This document shows positions 44,268 through 54,097 of a stretch of 64,000 bases of DNA, in pieces. How positions within the stretch are numbered: position 1 is the stretch's first letter; the number at the start of each line of letters is the position of its first letter. This DNA comes from Oscillatoria acuminata PCC 6304 (GTDB lineage: Bacteria > Cyanobacteriota > Cyanobacteriia > Cyanobacteriales > Laspinemataceae): positions 1-64,000 of the forward strand of contig NC_019700.1 of NCBI RefSeq assembly GCF_000317105.1, written 5' to 3'. A program made the position numbers and the translations under genes. The notes below the pieces were generated by a model. That model made no database searches. It saw nothing but the letters and a program-made list of their open reading frames with translations, and had not been told where the DNA came from.

Positions 44268-45119
44268 AATGTCAGTGTGGGGTTCTCCCGGGCGTGGGTC
44301 GGCTTCCACAGGTGCAGTGCGCTCTGCTCGGCAACAATTATGGGGGGGGTGACGAGATCGAAATTTTGACGAAGCCCGGGAGCGCGAATGCTTTTACCGA
44401 GAAAAAAACAGTTCGCCGCCCAAATCTACAACTCGCTCCGGCTCGGCGTCCGCGCAGCAACCGACTCAACGGCTATGCTCCGCGAGTTAGTGCTAACGGG
44501 TTAGTCATGGCAAATCTCAAGCAACTGCGGCAACCTTCTGAATTGAGAGCCGAGCAAGTGGCGTTCGCTTTTATGTGGCGGTGTCTACGGCCAAGCAATT
44601 GGGAGCAGGGACGCACGGTGTCGAAGTTGTGCCTCGACCTTCGGGGCGGCGCTGTGTCGGCTTGATCGCTGCGATATTTTCAAGTTGGAGCCAGCAATTT
44701 TCATTTTGACCAGCATCCTGTCCAAGATGCCAAATCTTGAACGAAGGAATGGGGCTTTCAAGAAGCACTCTTGAGACTGTTCTCAATAAGCTTGAGGAAA
44801 ATTTCCATAATGAGAATTGCTGAAATAAAACGGCGTTTGAAGTGGGTGCATTCTACAATTTTCGGACTTCCCCACAGTACCAGCCTCGATGCGGTCAATT
44901 CCACTTCGGCTCTCATTCCTCAATGATCGACCGATGCTCTCCCAGGGGAATTGGAGGACCTCCCCCAAAGTGCCAAGCTTGGCACTTTCAATAAAATGAC
45001 GTCTGAAGTAGGTGCATTCCAAAATTCTCAGAGGGCCTCCTCCTCCAAAGTGCCAAGCTTGGCACTTTCAATAAAATGGCATCTGAAGTGGGTGCATCAC
45101 AAGGCTAAAATACCGTTTT
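44268..45119. repeat. Intergenic region with palindrome-centred tandem repeats
   Basis: A perfect 22-base palindrome (half-site AAAGTGCCAAG) at 44967-44988 and 45047-45068 is followed each time by CAATAAAATG and GAAGTGGGTGCAT-like sequence; period 80 bases. A third, decayed copy of the downstream part is at 44824-44853. Frames here look like reading of the repeats, not genes. Confidence 0.6.
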
Positions 45120-45430
45120 TTATCGGCTAAAGTCAGTCGTATCTCGGAGATAGCGCCAAATAGCTTCTCGCAGATGCGGTTCTATTTTTGAGATAAATTC
45201 TTCGGCGTTTTCCTCCGCATTGGATCCGCCAAGAATGATGTTTCCACTAAAGTTGAGATTGACTTCAAATTTAGGGGGAGAAGCAGATGCAACAGCGACT
45301 CCTGCTCCGTGGTCTGTACAGTATAAAGTGAGGGAATCCATTGGCGAATTCACCCTTGGCAACCGCCTCTGCCACATCGGGGTTTTGAGCGAGATAATAG
45401 TCCGGAGTCAATAGGGCGATCGCGCTCATC
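45120..45430 (-). pseudogene. Frameshifted remnant of a surface repeat-protein gene
   Basis: One frame reads LTPDYYLAQNPDVAEAVAKG, the Ca-binding/DUF4214-like NPDV motif. A shift then leads to SPPKFEVNLNFSGNIILGG and IEPHLREAIWRYLRD to the stop at 45120. Neither piece starts properly. A short 85-codon frame (45377-45120) remains. Confidence 0.4.
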
Positions 45431-45494
45431 ATTCCAAAGCGCTCGAACCAATGACATCCCTGACCATCAGCAATTTCAGTTCAGCTTTCAGACT

Positions 45495-45745
45495 GCCATC
45501 AATATTTCGATTCCCGGCAGTTCGACAAACCCGAGCTTGAAGTAGAGCGCGATCTCATTAGTCTTGCAAGCGCTCACCCGCAACAGCATCGGTTTTGCGA
45601 GATACTGCTGCCAGGCCCACCAACTCAGTGGCAATTCCCTACCGCCGGTGAGTCGCAGGCACCCCTAAATCCGCCATCCGCCATCGGGAGCCAGCCGGAA
45701 CCGAACCCGCAACGGATAGTCAAGCAGCAGCCACTCCGGCAAGGC
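45495..45745 (-). pseudogene. Remnant of a GNAT acetyltransferase gene
   Basis: The minus strand reads LRVSACKTNEIALYFKLGF, the typical last helix and strand of GNAT enzymes, preceded by ELPLSWWAWQQYLAKPMLL and, beyond a stop, RLAPDGGWRI. No start and several stops. Sequence from 45746 to 46160 is also gene-like on the minus strand but broken. Confidence 0.45.
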
Positions 45746-46160
45746 GAACGAGTGCGATCGCCGGGTGGTCAATCCCAACGTTGCTAGGCAACAACCCACA
45801 GCAACGATGGCAGCGGATAAAAGGGTTACCGTTGCCCGTAGCGCTGCGGAGCGACAATCGGCAATATGGAATCATCACCGGCGAGGGCGCTTGACAACTG
45901 AAACGATTTGGTTGCGGCGATCGGCAGTTTCAACAAACAGGATGCCTACCCAAGATTGTCAACAACGGCACCAGTGGGTACTCAAAACAGGAGCATCGTG
46001 GGCGATCGCGACCGGCTCTGTGGCGACGAGGGCGTGCTCAGGTGTCAGGCAAGTTGTCCCCAATCGCTCTACTCCAGACAGAGCAAGCACTTCAACGGTG
46101 AGTAGAAGTCAGGTGAAAAATTCTTTCCTTATAAATCCAGCAACTTATACTTACTCTGGC

Positions 46161-47156
46161 TCAAAGTAAAAAACGGCTCCCCCCAGTCGCCCAACGTATT
46201 AACCCCTCCCATTCGGGTAACTGGGTAAGGCGATCGCCATCGAATACCTCTCCCACATCCTGTGAAAATTCCGCAAAACTCTCCACCCAATGCACCACTG
46301 TTTCGACTGGCAAATAAGGCGAATAATTCCCAGACTTCTGCAAAAACTGGACCATTTCCTGCGGATGTCCCGTACAATATAAATACCATCCAATCCACAC
46401 CAAAGTATGGTAACGCACTCGCTTTTCTATCAACCGAATTGACATCGGCACCTGTGGCAGGGAGAAAAAATTATCCATCACAGCGGCAAGAGAGTTTGCC
46501 TGGGGTAATCCTTTGTACATCGCACTGCCCGGATGCTGACGATAGCAAACCGTTACCTGACGCAACCAAGTTGCTTCGCACCCCATCAACGCCAGACGTA
46601 GGACCAAATCGGTATCTTCTGCCGGAGGAAATCGGCGATCAAACCCTCCGGCACGAATTAACCAATCCCGACGAAACATCATCGCACTGGGAAGCACAGG
46701 TTTCCAGCGCAACCAAGATTCTAAATTGAGTTCTGGGACTTTTTCCCAGGAGGTGACTTCCATCAGGGGGTTGCCGAAGCAATCGACGCGCTGCCAACCG
46801 CTGTGTACGATTCCGAGTTGGGGTTGCGCCGCAAATAAAGCCACTTGGGTGGTTAATTTATTGGGCAAGAAGTAATCATCGGCGTCGAGAAAGGCGATTA
46901 ACTCTCCCTGCGCTTCCTGAATGCCCTGATTTCGAGCAACGGAGACGCCTTGGTTGGGTTGGTAGAGGTAGCGCAGGCGATCGCAGTAGGGTTGGAGGCG
47001 ATCGCGCGTGTCGTCGGTAGACCCATCATCAATGACAATGATTTCTGTATTGAGATAATTTTGAGCTAAAACACTTTCGACAGCAGTAGAAAGGTAATCA
47101 GAACAATTATAAGTGGGAATAATCACACTAATTTTAGGAGAAGCAGCCTTTGACAT
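46161..47156 (-). CDS. GT2 family glycosyltransferase
   Basis: 331 residues from ATG 47156. Classic GT-A N-terminus: ISVIIPTYNCSDYLSTAVES, then IIVIDDGSTDDTRDRL and LIAFLDADDYFLPNKLTTQ with the D-x-D metal site; EDTDLVLRLALMG follows. It should add a sugar from a nucleotide donor to a surface glycan. Transcribed alone. The donor cannot be told. Confidence 0.88.
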   Translation of the reverse strand: MSKAASPKISVIIPTYNCSDYLSTAVESVLAQNYLNTEIIVIDDGSTDDTRDRLQPYCDRLRYLYQPNQGVSVARNQGIQEAQGELIAFLDADDYFLPNKLTTQVALFAAQPQLGIVHSGWQRVDCFGNPLMEVTSWEKVPELNLESWLRWKPVLPSAMMFRRDWLIRAGGFDRRFPPAEDTDLVLRLALMGCEATWLRQVTVCYRQHPGSAMYKGLPQANSLAAVMDNFFSLPQVPMSIRLIEKRVRYHTLVWIGWYLYCTGHPQEMVQFLQKSGNYSPYLPVETVVHWVESFAEFSQDVGEVFDGDRLTQLPEWEGLIRWATGGSRFLL

Positions 47157-47372
47157 CAGGAAATATTCAGGGTTAAAATATGATTTACCGTTCAGGCCAA
47201 TCATATTTTAACCCTTTGATGGAGGTTTTAGAGGGTGACAACGGAGGGAAAACCTTGATGGGTTGATTGTTTAAGATAGTAGAGAAGTCGTGACAAAGAG
47301 GGAGGCATTTGATGTTACACCTATAAAAAATGTGAAGGCCAACCCATTCGTCTTGTTTATAAAGTCATCCTA

Positions 47373-47558
47373 ATGCAGCAGCGACTGGAAAAGCCCACAC
47401 TTTTCGAGGACAAACATTCTCGTCTCAAAGCACTGGCTCAATCTCGTGGCATCCGTGTGAATAAACTGATGGAAGAACTCTCGACGCTGGCACTAGCTGA
47501 GTTTGATGCTCAGATACGCTTTCAAGCCTTGGCAATACAGGGTGATGTGGCAGGGTAA
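47373..47558 (+). pseudogene. Truncated copy of the antitoxin gene at 52471
   Basis: KHSRLKALAQSRGIRVNKLM and the following EELSTLALAEFD are almost the same as in the intact antitoxin, but the first strand (TLTIRLPDE) is replaced and the end is lost after GDVA, where the ISAs1 remnant begins. No toxin gene is next to it. Confidence 0.7.
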
Positions 47559-47569
47559 GAGCATCTCAA

Positions 47570-48789
47570 TCAGGCTTGACACAAGGATTTGAGAATAAGC
47601 ATCATGTACTCCTCGCTCATGGCTGCCCGGTTCCTTTTTTGTCTCAAGCTACGCGATAGGGTCGTTTCACAGGTTGAGGGCATTAAGGGCCATCCGTCTG
47701 AGGAGCGCCAAATTTCGAGGGCTATTAAACGCTCGGATCCGGGATTTATCTTCTTCAAAAGTCACATCTAAAACCCAATGTTCTTGATTTTCAATGCTCC
47801 AATGTTTCCGAATAATAAAACCATGTTTTTGGGCATCTATGGTTAAAGAACTTAGATAAATCTGGACTTCATGAGAAGTCCCATTCCACTCTTGCCGAAA
47901 CCGTTAGACTATAACAACCGTCTGGAGTTCCGCCCATTTATCTTGATTATAAAGACCTCCAAATTCTGAAACAGGAATGGCCCACACTCTTTTTTTTTCA
48001 ATCCGGTTATGCCCTTTTTCTATTTGACGGTAATCCGTCATTTTAACTCCAGTAAATTGGCGACTTGATTGAATTTCAAACCCAGATTTAACTTGATTGT
48101 AAAGAGTCGGGTGGTTACTTTTTAAGCAAACTACATAACTATCTTTTTTATGAACAATCTGTTTAATAATCTCCGTTTGAGTCCCCATTGCATCCATTGT
48201 AATAATTGCGCCGGTTACGTCGATTAATTCTAATAAGGCTGGAATGGCTGTAATTTCATTGGAATGGCTGTCAACCTTTACTTGGCCTAAGACTAACCGA
48301 TTTTCATCAGGCCCACGCTGTCACTAAATGTAAATTTTTTTTGCCCTCATTTCGGTCATAAGACCCCCTCAGACTTTTTCCATCTATCGGGATAACTTGG
48401 TCAACAACTGAACCGAGGAATTTTTGAACCCATTGAGTTAACTTCTGTTCTAAAATCATGGGGTCTAGTTTTTCAAAAACTCTACCCCATGTATCATGAT
48501 GAGGAATGCCATTGGGTACTTCTAAAAATTGTTTGAGCCAGTGCTGTTTACTTATTCCGTAATTTTCTATGTCTTCCCATCCGTTACCTCCAGCTATTAT
48601 AGATAACAAAGCAATCACTATAATATCTTTAAGTAAGTGGTGTTTAGTGGGGCCAACTCTTGGATCCGGTATATCATCAAAATAATTCAACAAACCCCCT
48701 TCTAGTTCTTGCATAGAAATAGGTTGGGGCTGGGGTTTTATGGGTTTTAATTTAGCGGTCCCGACAACGGGTGAAAATCCTTTAGTCAT
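47570..48789 (-). pseudogene. Broken ISAs1-family transposase
   Basis: Start at 48789 (MTKGFSPVVGTAKLKPIKPQ). LLNYFDDIPDPRVGPTKHHL and IPIDGKSLRGSYDRNEGKKN are ISAs1 hallmarks. Frame breaks occur near 48315 and about 47890; the middle (ITMDAMGTQTEIIKQIVHKK, 48197-47904) and end (ETTLSRSLRQKRNRAAMSEE) lie in other frames. Not active. Confidence 0.8.
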
Positions 48790-48827
48790 AGAGTATTCAT
48801 TCCTATTTTCTACTGAGAAAAGAGAGT

Positions 48828-48932
48828 TATAGCGGTTCCCGGATTGGTGAGGTACTTTTCAAAGCCCCTCTCCCTCCTTGGGAGAGGGGTTTGGGGTGAG
48901 GGCTTTACCTTATGAATATGAGAAACGCTATA
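48828..48932. repeat. MITE-like element
   Basis: TATAGCG at the left and CGCTATA at the right bound 105 bases. Inside, CCCCTCTCCC-TCCTTG-GGAGAGGGG forms a stem. A type of small dispersed repeat seen often in cyanobacteria. Confidence 0.55.
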
Positions 48933-48989
48933 TTATAGAATATCTGGGACAAACCGGGCCGCTATAATACTGCACTATCTTTTTACAGT

Positions 48990-49199
48990 CTGTTGCATTT
49001 GATACCAAATTAGATGCGCTTACCCTGGATTAACTGAAGAAGTTCTCTAGGAATTACTGGCGAATGAATCCTAAACCAATTGTGGTTGACACTAATGTTT
49101 TTGATGACTGGTGATCGCGATTTATTATCCTTAAAAACCCAAGTTTAATCTCAAATATTAATTGTGACTCCTAGAGATTTTTTGGAACAGGATAAATGA
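48990..49199 (+). pseudogene. Remnant of a PIN toxin gene and its antitoxin end
   Basis: From ATG 49064 NPKPIVVDTNVF is the PIN N-terminus; after an internal deletion and shift, MTGDRDLLSLKTQV, a stop, and SQILIVTPRDFLEQDK to TGA 49199 is the PIN C-terminus. Just before it, GLTEEVL and ELLANES look like an antitoxin tail. The 3' end overlaps, antisense, the end of the FAAL gene. Confidence 0.65.
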
Positions 49200-51955
49200 G
49201 GAACTTGTTCTAGACAAGCATTCAATTTTTCTCCCAAAACTTGAAAGTTAAATCCTGCGTGTCTGCCTGGAAATTTAATGATTTCAATTCCCCCAGCGAC
49301 AAAACTATTCCAGCCCTGGGGCTGCATGGGGTCGAACAAAGTCAAGCCTAAAGCCTGATTTTCTGCTGCGGATAAATACACGACGCGCCCTGAATAGATT
49401 TTCGGATAATGACTGATAATTACTTGCCAGTTAGCCTCAGAAACTTTTAGGATATTTTCAATTAAATGGGGACTTAATCCCTGTTTTTGGAGTTTTTCCC
49501 GTTTTTGCTCTTTTCCCCAGGATTGCCAACGAGTCCATTGTTGATTTTTTTGCTCTGCGGTGATCAAAGGATTGGGACTATCTAACATTGCTACTAATAA
49601 TACCTGCTCTCCTCGTTGGGTTAACTGTTGTGCCATTTCTAAGGCAATATTGCCCCCAATACACTGACCACCTAAGAGATAGGGGCCTTGAGGCTGAACG
49701 GTTTGGATTTCTTGAATATAATGTTCTACCATTGGTTGAATTGAAGTATGGGGGGCTTTTTCACCATCGATTCCTACTGCTTGCAAGCCATAAACTGGAC
49801 GCTGTGGGTCGAGGTAGCGGGCTAAATTGGCAGTCCCTCCCCGACCGCCGATCGCATGGACGCAAAAGAAGGGTCGTTTACTCCCTTCTGGACGGGCGTA
49901 AACTAACGAACGAGACCCAACTGTTTGCCAGTATTTCTGAACAATTTGATCGGCAAATTTTTCTAGGGTTTTGGCTTCTGTTAAACTGGCGAGGGGAATT
50001 TGTTGACCGAATACTTTTTCGATTTCCGTAACCACAACTGCTCCTTTGAGGGAGTTTCCCCCTAATTCAAAAAAGTTATCTGTTCGGTTGACGGACTCAA
50101 TCCCTAAAACCTGTTGCCAAATTTGTGCTAACCGTTCCTCTGCCTCGTTTTGGGGTGGGTCGCTGCTTTTTGGAGAGGGTTGGTCAAGCGTCCATGTCAC
50201 CAGAGTCTCCCAACTGCCGACGAGAAAGGCTTTTCGGCAGGCTTGGCGTTGAATTTTACCGCTAGAGGTTTTGAGAATACTGCCTCGTTTCAGGAGTACC
50301 ACCCCATAAACCGATAATTCAAACTGTTCGGCTAAGGTACTGCGAATGGCATCTACTATTTCGTTGAGATTGGGGGTTTTACTGGCAACCTCAAAGGCAA
50401 TTACCAGTTGTTCCACCCCATCAACATCAACGGCAAATGCTGCCCCACAACCGGGACGCAATGCCGGATGACTTTTTTCTGCCACCCATTCAATATCTTG
50501 GGGATAGTAGTTTTCACCGCGAACAATGATTAAATCTTTGAGGCGACCCGTCACAAATAATTCCCCATTGTGAATCGCGCCTAAATCCCCCGTTCGCAGA
50601 AAAGGCCCTTCTTCCGTATCGTTGAGGTAAGCGTGAAAAGTGTCTTTGGTGATATCGGGCCGTTGCCAGTATCCCCGCGCTACCCCGGCACTGGCGACCC
50701 AAATTTCCCCAATTTCATCGGGCTGACAACGGGTTAAGGTGTCAGGATGGACGATCGCCACTTGGCTATTGTCCAACAAACGACCGGAACCCGCTAGTTT
50801 TTGTCCGATCGCCGTTTCCACAAAGCGATTTTGGCTCAAGGCTTCCTGAGAAACTGTGCAGCATACGGGACTCTGGGATTTCCGGCTGGTGGTGACTAAT
50901 AAGGTGGCTTCTGCCAGTCCGTAGGCAGGGGCAAAGGTTTGGGGACGAAACCCCCAAGGCTGAAACCTTTGGCAGAATTGCTCTAGAACTTGGGGATTGA
51001 TGGGTTCGGCGGCATTTCCGGCGGCTTGCCAATGGCTGAGATCGAGGGTTGCTGGTTCGGGGGTGATGCGCTGCAAACAATAGGCGTAGGCAAAGTTGGG
51101 GGCTTGGCTGTGGGTGGCGCGGTAGTGGGAAATGGCTTCTAGCCAGCGTTGCGGGGATTTGATGAAGGCGGTTGGGGACATTAAATAACAGGGCGTGCCG
51201 TTGTACAGGGGTTCAAGAATGCCCTCAACTAAGCCGTAGTCGTGAAAATAGGGCATCCAAGTGACGGTGATGCTGTGGGAGTCGTAGCCCCCCGCTTGTT
51301 GCAGTTCGGCTAAATGGCTGATGAGGTTATGGTGGTCAAGCATCACGCCTTTGGGGATGGAGGTTGAACCGGAGGTATATTGCAGGTAGGCGAGGGTATG
51401 GCCGTCGATTTGGGGGTTTTGCCAGTGGTGGGCAAAGTGCAGGGGAATTTTATCAGTCGCTGTCCAAGGGAGGGTAGCCAGTTGCGGGTGGTTTTGTAGG
51501 GTGTAGTGAAGGAAGAGTGAGGGGCTGCCGTTGAGTTGGCTGACAAAGCTTTTGGCTTGAAAGGTGAGGGCGGGGTTTGGGCGAGTGAGTTGGTTGTGGG
51601 TGGTTAAGATGAGGGAGGCATTGGCATCAGTGGCGATCGCTTCTAGTCTGGGTAAGGTGCGTTTGAGTCGGGTGGTGTCTGGGGCTGGGGCTGGAATGGC
51701 GATGACTCCGGCATAAAGACAACCAAACAGGGCGGCGATCGCATCAAGGCTTTGGGGATAAACTAGGAGAACTCTAGACCCCGGAGAGAGTTGACTTTGT
51801 AGGTAGGCGGCGATCGCTTTTGCTTTTTGGTCGAGTTGGCGATAGGTGAGTTGACTGGTGGGGGTTTTGCCGTTTTTGAGGAAAGTGTAGGCAATTTGGT
51901 TGGGCTGTTGGTGGGCGCGGGTTTGTAGGAGGTGAATGAGGGTAAAAAAGGTCAT
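49151..51955 (-). CDS. Fatty acyl-AMP ligase - carrier protein - thioesterase
   Basis: 934 residues. FAAL domain (1 to about 590) with LAYLQYTSGSTSIPKGVML, LRTGDLGAIHNGELFVTGRL and the lysine loop SILKTSSGKIQRQACRK. Carrier domain with FFELGGNSLKG, serine for phosphopantetheine. Thioesterase domain with YLLGGQCIGGNIALEMA, Asp in AMLDSPNP and His in FPGRHAGFNF. The nucleophile is Cys instead of the usual Ser. It should activate a fatty acid as acyl-AMP, load it on its own carrier and release it by hydrolysis, transfer or cyclisation. No elongation module is nearby. The last residues (SLGVTINI) come from sequence antisense to a PIN relic. Confidence 0.88.
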   Translation of the reverse strand: MTFFTLIHLLQTRAHQQPNQIAYTFLKNGKTPTSQLTYRQLDQKAKAIAAYLQSQLSPGSRVLLVYPQSLDAIAALFGCLYAGVIAIPAPAPDTTRLKRTLPRLEAIATDANASLILTTHNQLTRPNPALTFQAKSFVSQLNGSPSLFLHYTLQNHPQLATLPWTATDKIPLHFAHHWQNPQIDGHTLAYLQYTSGSTSIPKGVMLDHHNLISHLAELQQAGGYDSHSITVTWMPYFHDYGLVEGILEPLYNGTPCYLMSPTAFIKSPQRWLEAISHYRATHSQAPNFAYAYCLQRITPEPATLDLSHWQAAGNAAEPINPQVLEQFCQRFQPWGFRPQTFAPAYGLAEATLLVTTSRKSQSPVCCTVSQEALSQNRFVETAIGQKLAGSGRLLDNSQVAIVHPDTLTRCQPDEIGEIWVASAGVARGYWQRPDITKDTFHAYLNDTEEGPFLRTGDLGAIHNGELFVTGRLKDLIIVRGENYYPQDIEWVAEKSHPALRPGCGAAFAVDVDGVEQLVIAFEVASKTPNLNEIVDAIRSTLAEQFELSVYGVVLLKRGSILKTSSGKIQRQACRKAFLVGSWETLVTWTLDQPSPKSSDPPQNEAEERLAQIWQQVLGIESVNRTDNFFELGGNSLKGAVVVTEIEKVFGQQIPLASLTEAKTLEKFADQIVQKYWQTVGSRSLVYARPEGSKRPFFCVHAIGGRGGTANLARYLDPQRPVYGLQAVGIDGEKAPHTSIQPMVEHYIQEIQTVQPQGPYLLGGQCIGGNIALEMAQQLTQRGEQVLLVAMLDSPNPLITAEQKNQQWTRWQSWGKEQKREKLQKQGLSPHLIENILKVSEANWQVIISHYPKIYSGRVVYLSAAENQALGLTLFDPMQPQGWNSFVAGGIEIIKFPGRHAGFNFQVLGEKLNACLEQVPHLSCSKKSLGVTINI

Positions 51956-52043
51956 GGGTGGGATAAATGTTAATAAAAATCAAGAAATTGAGGGAATGCG
52001 ATCGCCATCCCCCCAATGATGGCATATATGCTATCATTGGCTC

Positions 52044-52466
52044 ATGTGTAGCAAACTTGTGATTGACACCAACGTTTTTGTCAGTGCCTTGATTAGTCCC
52101 GATGGAGTCAGTCGTGCCGTGCTTCGTGCCTGCTTACAAGGCAAGTATCAACCCATGATGGGAACGGCTTTGTTTTTGGAGTATGAGTCCATTCTGGCAA
52201 GCTCAGAAGTCATGGTACGTTGTCCGCTACCGAAAGCAGATGTTGAAGCATTGCTGGCTGCTTTGATGTCGGTGAGTCAATGGGTTCAGATTTATTACTT
52301 ATGGCGGCCAAACTTGCGGGATGAAGCCGATAATCATTTGATTGAGTTGGCGATCGCAGGCAATGCCGAGGCAATTGTCACCCAGAATGTTAAAGATTTC
52401 CAGCAGCGCGAACTCATCTTTCCCCAGCTTTCTATTCTTTCCCCTGAAGCATTGATTACGGAGTAA
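52044..52466 (+). CDS. PIN-domain toxin
   Basis: 140 residues. KLVIDTNVFVSALISPDGVS carries the first Asp, LEYESILAS and DEADNHLIELAIAGNAEAIV the later acidic residues, and VTQNVKDFQQREL the last. It belongs to the PIN family with the form of putative toxin components; predicted Mg-dependent RNase. Toxin comes first, the antitoxin 4 bases after it. Confidence 0.85.
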   Translation: MCSKLVIDTNVFVSALISPDGVSRAVLRACLQGKYQPMMGTALFLEYESILASSEVMVRCPLPKADVEALLAALMSVSQWVQIYYLWRPNLRDEADNHLIELAIAGNAEAIVTQNVKDFQQRELIFPQLSILSPEALITE

Positions 52467-52470
52467 GTAT

Positions 52471-52689
52471 ATGGCAACTTTAACGATTCGTTTACCCGAT
52501 GAAAAACATTCTCGCCTGAAAGCACTGGCTCAATCTCGTGGCATCAGTGTGAATAAATTAATGGAAGAACTCTCGACGCTTGCACTAGCTGAGTTTGATA
52601 CTCAGACACGGTTTCAAGCCTTAGCAATGCAGGGAGATGTGGCGCGGGGTTTAGAGATTTTAGATCGGTTAGATGAACACAATTATTAG
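52471..52689 (+). CDS. RHH antitoxin of the PIN toxin
   Basis: 72 residues. ATLTIRLPDEKHSRLKALAQ and the next helix (GISVNKLMEELSTLALAEFD) form an RHH domain of the HicB/CopG-like type; the tail QALAMQGDVARGLEILDRLD probably wraps the toxin. Toxin-first order is less usual. A truncated copy is at 47373. Confidence 0.85.
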   Translation: MATLTIRLPDEKHSRLKALAQSRGISVNKLMEELSTLALAEFDTQTRFQALAMQGDVARGLEILDRLDEHNY

Positions 52690-52710
52690 AGAAGGTAAGC
52701 CATGCCCACC

Positions 52711-53994
52711 CTACCAGTTAAATTTTTGTCCTAGATAATCTTCCAGTTTTTCGTTATAGGGTTGGAAATATTGGGTCAGCTGTTGATGTAATCCTGGGCT
52801 TATGGCGTTGTATTTTCGCTGATTAAGATTGCGATATTCTGGTAAGGGGTGATGTTCTAGTCCTAAAAAGTTGTAAATCTGTTGCAGGGTGGCGGGGGTA
52901 TTCTGAAATAAGTCTTCGCTGCGAAGGACTAGAATCTGTTCTCTGGGAAACTGCTCAAACCATTGGGGTAGATAGCGGATATACTGACTAAAGGCTAAGT
53001 GAAGAGCTAAGTTTAAACTGATGTCATTTGGATAAATTGCCGGTTGTTTGACTAAACATTGAATCCAGCTAACTCCTGTTTCTAAGTCGCCATAAATTTG
53101 GTTGGCAATGGCATCGACTTTGCCTAAATCAATGTGAGTTACGCCGTCAAGGGTTTGAGCAAAAATCGGGTCGCTGAGGCTTTGGCGCATATAAAAATTG
53201 GAAATGGCACGTTTGACTGGATTTCGCAACAGGATAATAATTTTAATTTCTGGAAACCAGTGGCGCAGATATTTGGCGAGGTTGGGTTGAATGATGTATC
53301 CGGGGGTGGCTTCTCCGGTTTGATAATTTGGATTATCAATGGGTGGAAAATAATCCAGATAATCGGCGAAAGTTTTCCCTTGTTGCCAATGGGTTACGCC
53401 AGTGAAGTAGTGCAGTTCTTTGGCGAGGGTGGGCAGAATTTGGGGATGTTGGCTCAGATAGTGATAAAGGGAGGTTGTGCCGCATTTCCAAACGCCAATG
53501 ATGAGAAAGTTGGGAGGGTGATTTCGTCGCTCTGTCCAAGCATGGTTAATCAGTTCGGGATAATCTGGCTCTAAAATGGCGCGATAAGACTGATGGAGGA
53601 TTGTCCGGGCGCGTTGGGCTTGCCCTTGGGTCGCAACATCGCCTTTTCCCAAGTAACGATAGGCGGTGGAGAGCAGTAGCGGGGTAAATCCCCGGTTGGC
53701 ATCGTAATGAGTGTTTGGCTTGACAAGATCGACGATGCGCTGGCAAAATTCGAGTAGTCTAGGGGATTCCCGACCCGCAAGGCGTTGAAGGCAAAAGTAC
53801 AAACGCCAGTGATGCCATTGTGCCTGAGGATTGAGCGCGTGGGCTTGGAGGTAATGTTCCATCGCCTGGGGAATATCCCACAGGGTCCAGTGGAGACCCG
53901 CGATCCGTTCTTGGATTTTTGCGGGTTGGGGGCAGAAGGTTAAGGCTCTTTGGTAGTGGTCGAGGACGGCTTGGGTGTGGGAATGGGTGGGCAT
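52711..53994 (-). CDS. TPR-sulfotransferase, second copy
   Basis: 427 residues from ATG 53994; the longer frame to 54099 overlaps the next gene. TPR-like N-terminus (HTQAVLDHYQRALTFCPQPA ... YLQAHALNPQAQWHHW), then sulfotransferase with NFLIIGVWKCGTTSLYHYLS and KIIILLRNPVKRAISNFYM. Same plan as 2588-4054. Its N-terminal 60 codons are also present as a truncated copy at 54851-55036. Confidence 0.88.
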   Translation of the reverse strand: MPTHSHTQAVLDHYQRALTFCPQPAKIQERIAGLHWTLWDIPQAMEHYLQAHALNPQAQWHHWRLYFCLQRLAGRESPRLLEFCQRIVDLVKPNTHYDANRGFTPLLLSTAYRYLGKGDVATQGQAQRARTILHQSYRAILEPDYPELINHAWTERRNHPPNFLIIGVWKCGTTSLYHYLSQHPQILPTLAKELHYFTGVTHWQQGKTFADYLDYFPPIDNPNYQTGEATPGYIIQPNLAKYLRHWFPEIKIIILLRNPVKRAISNFYMRQSLSDPIFAQTLDGVTHIDLGKVDAIANQIYGDLETGVSWIQCLVKQPAIYPNDISLNLALHLAFSQYIRYLPQWFEQFPREQILVLRSEDLFQNTPATLQQIYNFLGLEHHPLPEYRNLNQRKYNAISPGLHQQLTQYFQPYNEKLEDYLGQKFNW

Positions 53995-54097
53995 TGGTAA
54001 TCTGGCTGTCAGGTGGCGATCGCGCTGTGGTATTAGTATAGAGGTAAAATCAACGTGGTGTGAGTAGGCTGACTTTACTGAGATTAAGGAAAGAATC

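Noticed and set aside
44225-44665. Plus-strand frame of 146 codons after the BRO gene
   Set aside because: Begins in a hairpin, composition unlike protein, no start signal.
44783-45022. Minus-strand frame of 79 codons with MECTYFRRHFIESAKLG
   Set aside because: It is a translation of the 80-base intergenic repeats, not a gene.
45765-46169. Plus-strand frame of 134 codons (Thr/Ser/Arg-rich)
   Set aside because: Antisense of broken minus-strand gene remnants.
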